DNA from: Bolinopsis microptera
Lineage: Eukaryota > Ctenophora > Tentaculata > Lobata > Bolinopsidae
Direction of reading: 5' to 3'
Assembly: GCF_026151205.1 (NCBI RefSeq)
Contig: NC_087081.1
Span: 496,001-560,000 of the forward strand
Length of the DNA stretch: 64,000 bases
The position numbers and the translations under genes are program-made. Below the pieces are notes generated by a model. It did not search any database, had not been told where the DNA came from, and saw nothing but the letters and a program-made list of their open reading frames with translations. The first letter of the stretch is position 1; each line of letters opens with the position of its first letter. Positions 1-10,985 of this stretch are shown here, in pieces.

Positions 1-682
1 TGTTAGACCATTATTGCAGCTGGTCTCACATATTATGGAGATTCAGATTTATTTTCTGAGTAAAAGCTTGAAAATAACCTTGTCATTTTGATGACTGTTC
101 CTGAAATAAAATTTCACGAGAAATCGATCAAATTAGGTTTCAGAACCCAGTGTTTATACTTTATAAACACTTTGTTATCCCTCAAAATATATGTTTTACA
201 GTTAATACCAGCATCAAGCAACATACATTTTGATTTTTATTATTATTATATTGTAGGCTAGATTAGTTTGTTTCCCTTTTTAACAATTCGTATTTGCTCC
301 TGACTTAATTTAGCAAATTTTTGGAAAGAAACACACAGACAATTAATCATGAATTTTACAGATAAAACATTTTGAATGGGATTTTGGAAGGTCCGAAGAG
401 AGTTGTCAAGGATCATTTATAGAGATTTATAACGAGGCATTCAGGACTATAAAGACAAAGAGTGGCATAATGAAACTCACTCCTAATATGAAAAAGACAG
501 GTACGTTTTGATTATGTAATGTTTTTTGATGTGTATGAGGCAGTTGAGGCTGTGATCTATCATCTAAATACATTCAAGAAGAAAACAAGAACAAGAAGAA
601 AAAAACCGGACCGAAATCTTACCTTGCGTTTTTAAGATATTGCGCGCCAAATATTGAGGTTTACATGTAATTACATGTAAAA
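1..682. other. AT-rich sequence, no feature seen
   Basis: No open reading frame, exon-like segment or repeat could be supported here. The stretch ends at the A-rich tail of the minus-strand LINE described next, so it is the pre-insertion flank of that element. Confidence 0.4.
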
Positions 683-2215
683 CTTTAACTTTTTTTTAAT
701 TTGAAAATTCAATTAATTATTATATTATATAAGAATCAAGCGTTACATTTCAGCCATGCAAAATTAGAATGACATATTTTGATAAACTAATTGATAAATG
801 TTACTGCAATATAAGTTGCTTAATGTTTGGCCGGATGACAACTAACTAAAAGAGAAATATAAACTTGATTACATAATAATTAATTCGGCTGAACCAACAC
901 ATAGCAAGAGCCACATTAACGTTGGGGCCGTCTACCAAATTTGAATGACATACAATAACAAGAAATCAAACATATCATAAATAATTATATATGGATTTTG
1001 TTCATTACAATTCCGTCACAACTGAAAGAAGAAAAGGAAGAACAAGCGGATAGGAAATTGGACGGACAGAATTGTAACCAACAAAAACACATTTCTGAGA
1101 CTCATAAGACTGATGAGCTAGTCTGGCCAGACTGTATCGGCAGCCCAGAGGTACTTGATCAGATTGGCCTTAAAAGTAGAAATCCGCTCTGACTGCCGGA
1201 TACATACTGGTAGACTATTCCATTTCAGCATAGATCTATGAAAGAAGCTATTTCGGAAGGCATCCGAGCAGGGCACAGTGGTACTCATGTAAGTTGAAGT
1301 ATCCGACCTATCAATTATTTGAGCATTGTGCCTGGTGTATCGGGTGCCCTCTGGACGGCATAGGACTATATAAGTAGGAAGCGAAACTGGGATTATGCTA
1401 TTCACTATTTTATAGAAGGTCATAAGATCGTTATAAATAAACTTCTGCATGACAGGGAGAATATTTAGCTTCTTTTGCTCTGTAGCAAGTTTATCGTCAT
1501 TATAACTGGAGTAGGGTTCACCATTGATCCATTTAATAGCCCTCTTTTGGATAGCAACAAACTGTTGAAGATGAGTTGCAGATTGAGGGGACCATATGAC
1601 AGAACAATGTTCAAATATAGACCTAATTAACGCTAGATAGAACGATCTTTTCTGCCTTTTATCAGTAGTGAAATGACATGTTCTCTTAAGTAGTCCAAGT
1701 CTAGAGTTAGCTTTGGAAACAAGCGCTTTACATTGTGCACCCCAATTAAACCTGGAGTTTATTGTGACTCCTAAATCTGACTGAGAGGGCACAAAGTCAA
1801 TATCACTTCCAGAAAGTTTATAGAAGAAGGTATTGAATGGCAAGTTATCCAGCACGTTTCTTTGCAGGGACACAGAGAGGGCTTTGCACTTTTGTGGGTG
1901 GAACTTCATTCGATTTCTCACTGACCAATCATACAATCTATTGATGTCATTTTGGATTATGTGATGGTCAGGGTAACCAAGAATCTCCCTCCAAATTTTA
2001 GTGTCATCTGCATAAAGGGCGATATTGGTGCCTTCAGAGACACAGGAGAACATGTCATTTATAAATATAACAAACAATAAAGGGCCAAGTATAGAACCTT
2101 GAGGGACACCAGAAGACTGTAAAAAGTTAAAACGTCCTAAGTTAAGAAGACTGGCCACACCCAGAATCTGAAACTTAGCACAGGTGTTCCTTGGGGTGTT
2201 GCGCAAAAACCTTAT
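683..2215 (-). mobile_element. 5'-truncated CR1/Jockey-like non-LTR retrotransposon
   Basis: The element reads right to left. The coding part (1118-2206) is followed by a roughly 430 bp 3' UTR that ends in a short A-rich tail near 683-695. The same 3' UTR occurs in the opposite orientation at 56256-56674, which independently marks both the 3' end and the family. The 5' end is lost: an in-frame stop and unrelated hairpin-rich DNA lie just beyond 2215. Truncation at the 5' end is usual for LINE insertion by target-primed reverse transcription (family knowledge). No target duplication was defined for this copy. Confidence 0.8.
1118..2206 (-). pseudogene. C-terminal part of LINE reverse transcriptase
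   Basis: A 362-residue open frame covers the second half of a CR1/Jockey-type reverse transcriptase. It shows the GVPQGSILGP motif (residues 33-42) and the catalytic YADD box (65-68), followed by thumb-like sequence and the characteristic C-terminal LKWNSLP block near residue 329. The endonuclease and fingers regions are missing, so this copy cannot transpose alone even though the frame is intact. The annotated Met is arbitrary because the true protein begins far upstream. Lack of stops suggests a fairly recent insertion. Confidence 0.88.
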
Positions 2216-2279
2216 GTTTTAGAATTTTGTCTGACTCAAATCGTCGTTTCAATTTGTATTCAGCTCTCGGCTTGCCGAT

Positions 2280-3289
2280 TGAGTACTGTCAGCAGACGAC
2301 GCGACCCACAATTATATATTTATATTATATTATAAATATCTCCGGGATTTCGACGCGGGATCATATTATCACTCAGCCCAGCCCGCTGTTAGATAAACAT
2401 CTCAAGGTGATATCATCCCGCCCCGGAAATTTGTATAAACCCGGCCCGCTTTTTAGTCGTAACTGATGTTTATCATTCAATTCTCCGACTTACAATAATC
2501 AATGATACTGCTGATTAGAACTCGATAATAGTAGAACAGTTAGACGCGCGATCACGTGGGCGCATCACGTGCGTACCACGTGCCACCAATAGCATACGCC
2601 GAGTCTATACCACGTGACACGAAAGCGCACCACGTGATATGAAACATCGTAACCGTCCACTTCTTTTACACGCAAATTCCTGGGAACGTTGCCAAAGCAG
2701 CTAATTCTTGGAATTTCTCCAACGCGTGGCGTGAGAAGTTGGCGACTAGCCAGCTACCCTTGTCCGTGCCCTAAAAATAGTATTGTTTTGCTTGCTCTCC
2801 TTCCAGCTCTTGTTCCTGCTAACGTTCAAACTATTGCTCCACTATGACAGATCAGTTTGACATTCAGATTGATGAACTATGACTCTCTTCTAAAGTATAA
2901 ATCCCTTGTCGAAATCGCCGGAGATAATTATAATCCATAAACACTTCACGCTCAGGGCTAAATAAATGTAATCCCTCAGCTGGCGCTTCGGGATTACATA
3001 TTAACACAAAACTCATGCGCTGCGCGCACTCGTATGTGTTTATCAGATCATATCGCTAGCGCGGGATGATCTGTTATATAAACCCTTTGCGTGGCGGGTT
3101 TATGTTATTATATCCACCAGCGTGCGCTTTTTCGCATAGCGGGCTCTCACCAGCCCGCTGTCAAAGGGCCCGATATCTCTACAGCCCGCTCATGATATAG
3201 CCCGCTAACAAGTGACATTTAATTTGACCAGTAGCAATATAGCCCGGAGTTCTCTAAAATATTTTCAGTTTCTGTATCGTCTCCTGATG
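2280..3289. repeat. chain of short GC-rich hairpin cassettes
   Basis: Successive short inverted repeats occur here, each with an 8-10 bp stem and a loop of about 10-16 bases. Examples are TGTAATCC/GGATTACA near 2968-2999, CAGATCAT/ATGATCTG near 3044-3073 and ATAAACCC/GGGTTTAT near 3077-3103. The octamer AGCCCGCT and its complement recur throughout. The segment 3106-3290 is present again inverted at 12050-12230 and direct at 12232-12385. No coding potential is seen. Confidence 0.6.
2553..2636. promoter_or_regulatory. cluster of five CACGTG E-boxes
   Basis: Five perfect CACGTG hexamers sit at 2553, 2566, 2577, 2611 and 2631. CACGTG is the palindromic core bound by bHLH-ZIP factors (USF, MYC/MAX, TFE families). 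No gene start was recognised next to it; it lies at the left edge of the foldback region, whose promoter-like modules also contain CACGTG. Function is inferred only. Confidence 0.5.
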
Positions 3290-4470
3290 ATACATCTCGC
3301 TGATGATACATCTCGTGAGCAGATGACATGAAATCTGAACACTGAACAGTGTTATTGATCCACACTTACACACTACACAGTACACTTTAATAGTTCCCAC
3401 GGCAATATGTGGATGTAATGAATGTATCAACTCTGAACTCTGACCTGACCTTATATAATATCGGATGCTATATCAGTTTTCACGCAGATTGCCATGATTG
3501 GCTCATAATTAACACGTGACACACTGTTACTATGGTTACCAAATTCGTGGAGACGTTAAGTCTAAGCCTGTGATATCCATTAGTATCGATAATTGTTTTG
3601 TGTTTACCATTTTCAGTTCACTATTTCAGTTGATAAACCTTGAAATTTAGGCCGACATTTTACGTTTTATTCTATTGTGTTCCCAAAAGATATTTTGCCC
3701 TGTTTTTGTTTTGAAACTGCCATTTAAATTGATGTTATAAATTTGATCTTTAACTTTTATATTCAATGTCCATGATCAGACTGTGATCTCGAGCTCTCTG
3801 GGTTACTACTTTTGATTGTCCAGTCACTCAGTAGCTGCTACAGAAACTCTAGTAACTGGTTACCTGGGTAACCCTGGTTACCCTGGTAACTGATAATGAC
3901 AACTCACGTGGTAGTAGCAGGCTCTGTGGCGACTGGCGGTGCTTGTTCTGGTTCCAGGGAGGTAGAGAAGTAGAGAGGTAGAGAAGTAGAGAGGGAGAGA
4001 AAGAGAGGGAGAGGAGGAGAGAGGGAGATGAGGAGAGATGGAGATAAAGAGAGAGGGATAGAGGGAGAGAGGGAGGTAAGGAGAGTGGGAGAAGGAGAAA
4101 GGAAGATAGGGAGAGAGGGTGAGAAGGAGATAAGGAGATGAGGGAGAGAGGGAGAGAGGGCCTATATTTTGATAGTTTACAATAAAATTATATGTACATG
4201 AAACAATGAGCTGAAACATTGTTTGATAGCGGCCGGTTTTTCGTTATATAGTCAGTCATTTTGGCCTGTTCTACATCTTAAACTAAAAGCAACATGATTT
4301 TCTCGTAAAATTTCTGAAATCTTGTACATTAATTTGCTGTGATTGTTGGAAACTGAAGCTTCGTGATAAACGCCCACTTGTGGATATATTTACATTTATA
4401 AAACTTAGTAAATGATCATCTAATTAGTGGCATTACAACTACACTTGAGAAGCGCACGCTCATGGATATA
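3290..4470. repeat. left arm of large palindromic foldback element
   Basis: This arm is the reverse complement of 5005-5950 continued by 10986-11285; the right arm was later split by the Penelope insertion. Long stretches are almost identical, including the purine/pyrimidine-rich tract at 3960-4160 (mirror at 5340-5590) and the block at 3604-3760 (mirror at 5799-5947). Open frames in both arms, which start MFQLIVSCTY, are the same low-complexity sequence read twice and are not taken as genes. Arms of about 1.2 kb around a roughly 0.5 kb loop fit a foldback-type element or a palindromic duplication. Confidence 0.8.
3449..3518 (-). promoter_or_regulatory. promoter-like E-box/CCAAT/TATA module, left arm
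   Basis: Reading leftwards: CACGTG (3513-3518), CCAAT (3497-3501) and a TATATAAGG-type TATA box (about 3449-3458). The order matches a classical RNA polymerase II core promoter directed out of the palindrome. The mirror copy is at 11090-11135 and related modules are at 11773-11817 and 12624-12671. Transcription is inferred, not shown. Confidence 0.45.
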
Positions 4471-5004
4471 CCCGATATTTTTTAAAATAATATCTGTAAG
4501 AAAAAGCTCACGCTGGTGGATATAATCCACATCACCTCGACCCGCGGGCGGAAAAATCGTATAGCACTCGAGCCCGATGGGCCCTCTGTGCTATACGAAA
4601 ATATGTCCTCCTCGGGCTAGCGCCCTCGGGGACATATGAAATATTGCACGCGCGTGCGCGTGCAATATTTTGTTCCGCCCGCGAGTCTCCGGTGATATGT
4701 ATATATATCCACCAGTGGGCTATATTTGCACCAGCAGGCCTGCGCAGCCCGGTAGTTAGTAGACCTGATATATCCCAGCCCGCTGATATAGCGGGAGCCT
4801 GCTATACCATCGCGGCGATATATATAGATATCTCCGCAGCCTTGAGGGCGGTACTAAATATTGCACGCGCGTGCGCGTGCAATATTTTATATCTCCACGA
4901 GGGTGCCAGCCCGAGGCGGAGATATTTTCGTATAGCACGGAGGGCCCAACGGGCCCGAGTGCTATACGATAGTTCCGCTCTCATGGCGAGGAATGATATC
5001 GTGT
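4471..5004. repeat. hairpin-cassette loop of the foldback element
   Basis: The loop is itself an imperfect inverted repeat: 4557-4680 mirrors 4848-4975. Each half strings together three short palindromes. One is bounded by TATAGCAC/GTGCTATA and carries GGGCCC, one by ATATGTCC/GGACATAT, and one by ATATTGCA/TGCAATAT with an alternating CG/TG core. The set 4500-4715 recurs inverted at 11460-11670, and a diverged set lies at 13795-13900. The GC-rich frames here, on both strands, are by-products of these palindromes. Confidence 0.7.
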
Positions 5005-5950
5005 ATATCCATGAGCGGGCGCTTCTCAAGTGTAGTTGTAATGCCACTAATTAAATGATCATTTACTAAGTTTTATAAATGTAAATATATCAACAATGTA
5101 ATATATCCAGTATCCACAAGTGGGCGTTTATCACGCCCACTTGTGGATATTTTTTTCCAACAATCATAGCAAATTAATGTACAAGATTTTAGAAATTTTA
5201 CGAGAAAATCATGTTGCTTTTAGTTTAAGATGTAGAACAGGCCAAAATGACTGACTATATAACGAAAAACCGGCCGCTATCAAACAATGTTTCAGCTCAT
5301 TGTTTCATGTACATATAATTTTATTGTAAACTATCAAAATATAGGCCCTCTCTCCCTCTCTCCCTCATCTCCTTATCTCCTTCTCACCCTCTCTCCCTAT
5401 CTTCCTTTCTCCTTCTCCCACTCTCCTTACCTCCCTCTCTCCCTCTATCACTCTCTCTTTATCTCCCTCTCTCCTCATCTCCCTCTCTCCTCCTCTCCCT
5501 CTCTCCTCCTCTCCCTCTCTCCTCCTCTCCCTCTCTCCTCCTCTCCCTCTCTTTCTCTCCCTCTATACTTCTATAATACTTCTCTCCCTCCCTGGAACCA
5601 GAACAAGCACCGCCAGTCGCCACAGAGCAGCTGCTACTACCACGTGAGTTGTCATTATCAGTTACCAGGGTAACCAGGGTTACCCGGGTAACCAGTTACT
5701 AGAGTTTCTGTAGTAGCTACTGAGTGACTGGACAATCAAAAGTAGTAACCCAGAGAGCTCGAGATCACAGTCTGATCATGGACATTGAATATGAAAGTTA
5801 AAGATCAAATTTATAACATCAATTTAAATGGCAGTTTCAAAACAAAAACAGAGCAAAATATCTTTCGGGAACACAATAGAATAACACGTAAAATGTCGGC
5901 CTAAATTTCAAGGTTTATCAACTGAAATAGTGAACTGAAAATGGTAAATA
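5005..5950. repeat. right arm of foldback element, proximal part
   Basis: Reverse complement of 3604-4470. It ends at 5950 with the first copy of the 13 bp target duplication of the Penelope insertion; the arm resumes at 10986. The 5340-5590 stretch is a CTCCCTCT-rich polypyrimidine tract, slightly longer than its mirror, as expected of slippage in simple sequence after the arms formed. Confidence 0.8.
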
Positions 5951-6121
5951 TCAAATAACGGAGTAGTTCGCTGTTTATTAGTCTCATGATTGAAATACTG
6001 ATATCTGGATATTATCCGGTTGGAAGAGACAAGGACAAGTGAAACAAGGAAGTTAGGAGTAAGGGCAAATTTTCGGCGTCAACGCCATCTTCAGGCTAAA
6101 ATTGTTATAAATGTTAGTATA

Positions 6122-8335
6122 TGGACACGTTCATTTGAGTTTGAGGATATTGGTAAATATAAGTGACTCTATTAAAAGGCACAGTGTAGCTGACTTTGTC
6201 ACACTATGAAATTACTTAAACCCTTGATGGTTAGGATAATCGTCTCATCCTTCAGGCTAACTTTGTCACATAACGATATCTTAATCAGGTGATAAGATAT
6301 CGCTTAAATACGGCCGGCACGGAAATGGTTACATTGTCACACTATAAACATGTGACGGAGTAAATATGGACCCCTTGCAGCCGTTTATGACCAAATTTTT
6401 GGGTGTCCAGTTGATTGGATGGGTACATATGACCATTACCTACATATTTGACGAGTTTTTTTCGTTAGATGGTGCACTCAGGTTTACTCTGTCACACATT
6501 AAAGAAAATATGTGATGAATGTTTAGGGCACCCTCATAAGCAATGCTGAGTAATGTAGGTTTATTTGATGGCCTGGAAGTGCTGGGAATTGTTATTATAT
6601 CATATTGTCGTAAAGAATTAAAACACAGAAGGCACAACCAAGTTTACTTTGTCACATAATCTTTATGATATCTGAACATGTGTGAAATTGAACAAATAAT
6701 GATATACCAGCTTAAACCCCTTATATTGCGTACTATCGATCAAACAACACTGCTAGTACCATGCACCAGTCACATAAATCATTATCAGGTGGTAATATGT
6801 ACAGTGTCACAATTAAACTACCGCAACATGGTCAAAAATAGGGTAATTTCGTCACAACAAAATTATTATAACTCTGTTACTCTGTTAGCTCCTTGGTGGC
6901 AAAATAACTAGTTTATCGAAATTTTTTTGATGATAAAGTTACATAGTATTCTAATAGAGGTATAGATCTTCAAAATAGGGTCAAGACATGTTTACTTTGT
7001 CACATTAGTTATTATAAGAGTTAGGTAATCGTCATCAGATTAACAGATCTTTTTCGTAGTTTGGATCAATTAATATCGGCAATAAAGCATCATATGCCAA
7101 TTTTAACACACTATCTTGATATTGTTGGGGCAGGGAAAGTTAATTTTGTCACATTTTCAGTTTCTTTGACAATTTAATCTAAAATTGTTAAAATTGAGCT
7201 CTGATGTTCTGGACAATATTCTTCCAATCGTTTTTGAAAGAATGTTGAATTCTAATGGAGTTATAGATCTTCAAAATAGGGGCAAGACATGTTCACTTTG
7301 TCACATCAGTTATTATAAGAGTTAGGTAATCGTCATCACATTAACATATATTTTTTTGTAGTTTGGATTGATCTATATAGATAATAAAGCAGCCTATGCT
7401 AATTTTTACACTATCTTGAAATTGTTAGGGCAGGAAAAGTTAATTTTGACACATTTTTAGTGACTTTGACGAATTTAACCTAAAATTGTCAAACTTAAGC
7501 TCTGATATTCTGGACAATATTCTACCAATTTTTTCTGAAAGAATGTTGAATTCTAATAGAGTTATAGAATATAGATCTTCAAAATAGGGGCAAGACATGT
7601 TTACTTTGTCACATCAGTTATTATAAGAGTTATTATAAGAGACTGTTTTATTCTATATTCATTGTTTTTTTAACTTATTTACGATTTCGTATCAATTTTG
7701 TGACAATGTAAACATCAACTGATCTTAACTTGCATCAACTACATTGTCATCATATAAAGTTTTCCCGCCTTTCAAACCAAAATCAGATATAAATAATTCG
7801 CAAAAAATGTAAAATTCCATATATTGTGACAGAATTAACCTCATTTCCCAATAACCAAGTGCCTATATTAGCTAACTATTCAAAACAACATATTTTAGGG
7901 CTATGATTGGTAGATCAACCATCAGATAATGAGTTTAAAGGGTTTTTAGGACACCTCACAGTAGAATAGAGGTATATTATTCTGAGTGTGACAAAGTTAC
8001 CCAAATATTGCCTTGTAACCGTTCGATCCGTGCCCTTTAACCAATGTTGTATCATAATTGTTAAATTGACCTAATCTACTATATTTTAGACCAAGGAATG
8101 ATAATTAGACAACTGCAGTTAACTAAGTCACACAAAATGTGACATTTGAAGCATTATAGTACCTAACAACAATAGATTTTCTTTCTGAGCAGTGCATATG
8201 GGAGTATGGGTTACGTGGCTAATGTTCAGAACTTCTGAACGTGCTAGGTTAATAGATGTCAAAATTAAGCCGCTATCGTCGAAAACGCTATTATTTTTGT
8301 TTACCAATATCCTCAAACTCAAATGAACGTGTCCA
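6122..8335. mobile_element. nonautonomous DNA transposon, 36 bp terminal inverted repeats
   Basis: The element begins TGGACACGTTCATTTGAG and ends with its reverse complement; the two 36 bp termini match perfectly. It is flanked by TA on each side (6120-6121 and 8336-8337), whereas the intact right Penelope copy has a single TA at the equivalent site near 10855-10862, so the 2214 bp insertion is demonstrated inside the window. No transposase-like frame is present. A TA duplication fits Tc1/mariner and a few other superfamilies; the termini do not let me choose. The interior carries about 16 dispersed TTTGTCACA boxes and a three-unit tandem repeat. Confidence 0.85.
6948..7640. repeat. three-unit ~300 bp internal tandem repeat
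   Basis: Units start near 6948, 7249 and 7551, each opening with TTCTAATAGAG-like sequence, then AGATCTTCAAAATAGGG and ACTTTGTCACAT. The copies have diverged by point changes and one small insertion in the third. The repeat lies wholly within the TA-flanked transposon. Confidence 0.75.
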
Positions 8336-8506
8336 TATAATAAATGCTTCTATACTAGTTAAAATGTTAAATTGAAATTACACACACTGAATACAGGTTA
8401 CATCAAATGGTATTGTACATTACATTGAAAATAGTGATGTACACACGTTTTACACTCTGTCCAAGTACATAATATCTACTGAACATAAGGGTCGTGTGCT
8501 ATTTGT

Positions 8507-9620
8507 TTAAATTTGTCTTTGAATATGTTGTAAAAGAAATCCCTTAAGCTTCTCGCACTCTTCTTTGTTATTGATACTAGGTTTAAATAAATTAATGTAG
8601 TAAGCTTCTGTCACTTTACGTTTAATGGTGCTATATAAGTTAATTTCTAAAATATCGAAGGAAATATCTGGTTCTAAGTTATTGTGAAACTCTGAATAAT
8701 GAGCAGCCAACGCATTATCAGGATAGGTTAAAGGCCTGTTGACTGCTCTTCGATGCTCTGAAAATCTGTCGTGTGCATGTGCTGTTCTACTCGTTTCCCC
8801 TATATATAGCTCTTGACATAATTTACACGTAACTTTGTATATGACACATTTTGGTTTGCAGTCGTGATTTGTTGTGATGAGTGGACATATGATACAGTTT
8901 GGTATGGTGCAGTGTGGTTTGTCGTGTGGTCGTGATGAACATAAGATCTCTGAGAGTTTCTTACCTGGTGTGAATATGAATTTGACCGGTAAGTTGTGTG
9001 AGAGGGCAAATTGAGTGACTTCTTTGGAAAATGGCTCGTTGATGAATGGTAGAGTGCATGTTACGTGGTCGGTATCTTGTATGTTTGATGATGAAGGGTT
9101 ATGACGTGTTTTAGGTGAGAGAGGGTGAAGTCGTCCTGTTTTGTTTATACGTCGTGGGTCTTGGTAACCGTTGTTGACCAACAAGTTGTCTACTATCTTC
9201 ATGGACTCTTCTTTATACTCTGGTGTTGATGAGCAAAAAGCAGCCGTTTTGTAGAAGTTCTTGATGGTAGCTACTTTAGTTCCCTCATTGTGGTGGCTGT
9301 TGGCGTGCAGTGTGATATTCTTTTTCTGCTTCTTTCTGTAGAATTTGTGGTGTAGTGTTCCCTGTTCGTCGATCTTTATCTGGGTGTCGAGGAATGGGGT
9401 GAAATCCTGACGGCTTTCCGGATAGTCAATTTCCCATTTGAGCAACTGGTCTGGGTCCTCGTTTGAGATGGACTCCACTATCCTCAGAGCTTCTTCTTTG
9501 GAGCTGGCTAGACTCCCGGCATCATCCACGTATCTCCGGTAGAATGAGACGTGTAAATCAGTGTAAATCGATCTTCTCTGCCAACCATCACCAATAGGAG
9601 CGATAGTACGAGTATATATG
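8507..9620 (-). pseudogene. Penelope-like RT C-terminus with GIY-YIG nuclease (left copy)
   Basis: The open frame runs from just inside the 45 bp spacer to 8507. In order it has the RT catalytic RYVDD box (encoded near 9530-9545), a thumb-like region, a Cys-rich stretch with CTIPNCIICP, and a C-terminal GIY-YIG nuclease (VIYKVTC, LYIGETSRTAH, EH). Penelope elements join this RT to a GIY-YIG endonuclease (family knowledge). The N-terminal two thirds of RT is missing. It differs from the right copy by a two-residue insertion (AHAHD instead of AHD) in the nuclease domain. Confidence 0.88.
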
Positions 9621-10691
9621 TTCGAGAGAAGATCGATTTACACTGATTTACACGTCTCATTCTACCGGAGATACGTGGATGATGCCGGGAGTCTAGCCAG
9701 CTCCAAAGAAGAAGCTCTGAGGATAGTGGAGTCCATCTCAAACGAGGACCCAGACCAGTTGCTCAAATGGGAAATTGACTATCCGGAAAGCCGTCAGGAT
9801 TTCACCCCATTCCTCGACACCCAGATAAAGATCGACGAACAGGGAACACTACACCACAAATTCTACAGAAAGAAGCAGAAAAAGAATATCACACTGCACG
9901 CCAACAGCCACCACAATGAGGGAACTAAAGTAGCTACCATCAAGAACTTCTACAAAACGGCTGCTTTTTGCTCATCAACACCAGAGTATAAAGAAGAGTC
10001 CATGAAGATAGTAGACAACTTGTTGGTCAACAACGGTTACCAAGACCCACGACGTATAAACAAAACAGGACGACTTCACCCTCTCTCACCTAAAACACGT
10101 CATAACCCTTCATCATCAAACATACAAGATACCGACCACGTAACATGCACTCTACCATTCATCAACGAGCCATTTTCCAAAGAAGTCACTCAATTTGCCC
10201 TCTCACACAACTTACCGGTCAAATTCATATTCACACCAGGTAAGAAACTCTCAGAGATCTTATGTTCATCACGACCACACGACAAACCACACTGCACCAT
10301 ACCAAACTGTATCATATGTCCACTCATCACAACAAATCACGACTGCAAACCAAAATGTGTCATATACAAAGTTACGTGTAAATTATGTCAAGAGCTATAT
10401 ATAGGGGAAACGAGTAGAACAGCACACGACAGATTTTCAGAGCATCGAAGAGCAGTCAACAGGCCTTTAACCTATCCTGATAATGCGTTGGCTGCTCATT
10501 ATTCAGAGTTTCACAATAACTTAGAACCAGATATTTCCTTCGATATTTTAGAAATTAACTTATATAGCACCATTAAACGTAAAGTGACAGAAGCTTACTA
10601 CATTAATTTATTTAAACCTAGTATCAATAACAAAGAAGAGTGCGAGAAGCTTAAGGGATTTCTTTTACAACATATTCAAAGACAAATTTAA
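9618..10691 (+). pseudogene. Penelope-like RT C-terminus with GIY-YIG nuclease (right copy)
   Basis: A 357-residue frame begins by chance in the spacer; the Penelope part starts at about residue 4. YVDD is at residues 19-22, the CTIPNCIICP cysteines lie near residue 220, and the GIY-YIG nuclease fills about residues 230-330. It is otherwise identical to the left copy, so the two arose in one event or have been homogenised. The 3' UTR (10692-10985) contains GCCTGAAGATGGCG and GACGCCGAAA, a stem-like tail. No full RT domain is encoded, so it is not autonomous. Confidence 0.88.
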
Positions 10692-10985
10692 ACAAATAGC
10701 ACACGACCCTTATGTTCAGTAGATATTATGTACTTGGACAGAGTGTAAAACGTGTGTACATCACTATTTTCAATGTAATGTACAATACCATTTGATGTAA
10801 CCTGTATTCAGTGTGTGTAATTTCAATTTAACATTTTAACTAGTATAGAAGCATTTATTATATACTAACATTTATAACAATTTTAGCCTGAAGATGGCGT
10901 TGACGCCGAAAATTTGCCCTTACTCCTAACTTCCTTGTTTCACTTGTCCTTGTCTCTTCCAACCGGATAATATCCAGATATCAGT

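Larger units (their letters stand above)
5951..10985. mobile_element. head-to-head Penelope-like retroelement pair
   Basis: Two 5'-truncated Penelope-like copies face each other: 3' ends outward (5998-6118 and 10860-10985), coding parts inward, meeting across a 45 bp spacer (9580-9624). The arms 8341-9579 and 9625-10860 are nearly perfect complements. The insertion is flanked by the 13-mer TGAAAATGGTAAA (ending at 5950 and starting at 10986), while the uninterrupted target is visible in the left arm near 3604-3620. The left copy is split by the TA-flanked transposon at 6122-8335. Penelope elements are known for partial tandem or inverted terminal copies; this arrangement agrees. Confidence 0.82.

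Noticed and set aside
2843-2881. Short ORF MTDQFDIQIDEL after the E-box cluster
   Set aside because: Only 12 codons, with no homology or repeated occurrence; chance is the best explanation.
4644-5054. 136-residue Arg/Ala-rich frame and its minus-strand partners
   Set aside because: It lies wholly in the palindromic loop. Codons reflect repeated GC-rich hairpins, and the opposite strand is equally open.
3878-5673. Pair of MFQLIVSCTY proteins rich in Leu/Ser/Pro
   Set aside because: The same polypyrimidine tract is read in both arms of the foldback palindrome; there is no domain and no splice context.
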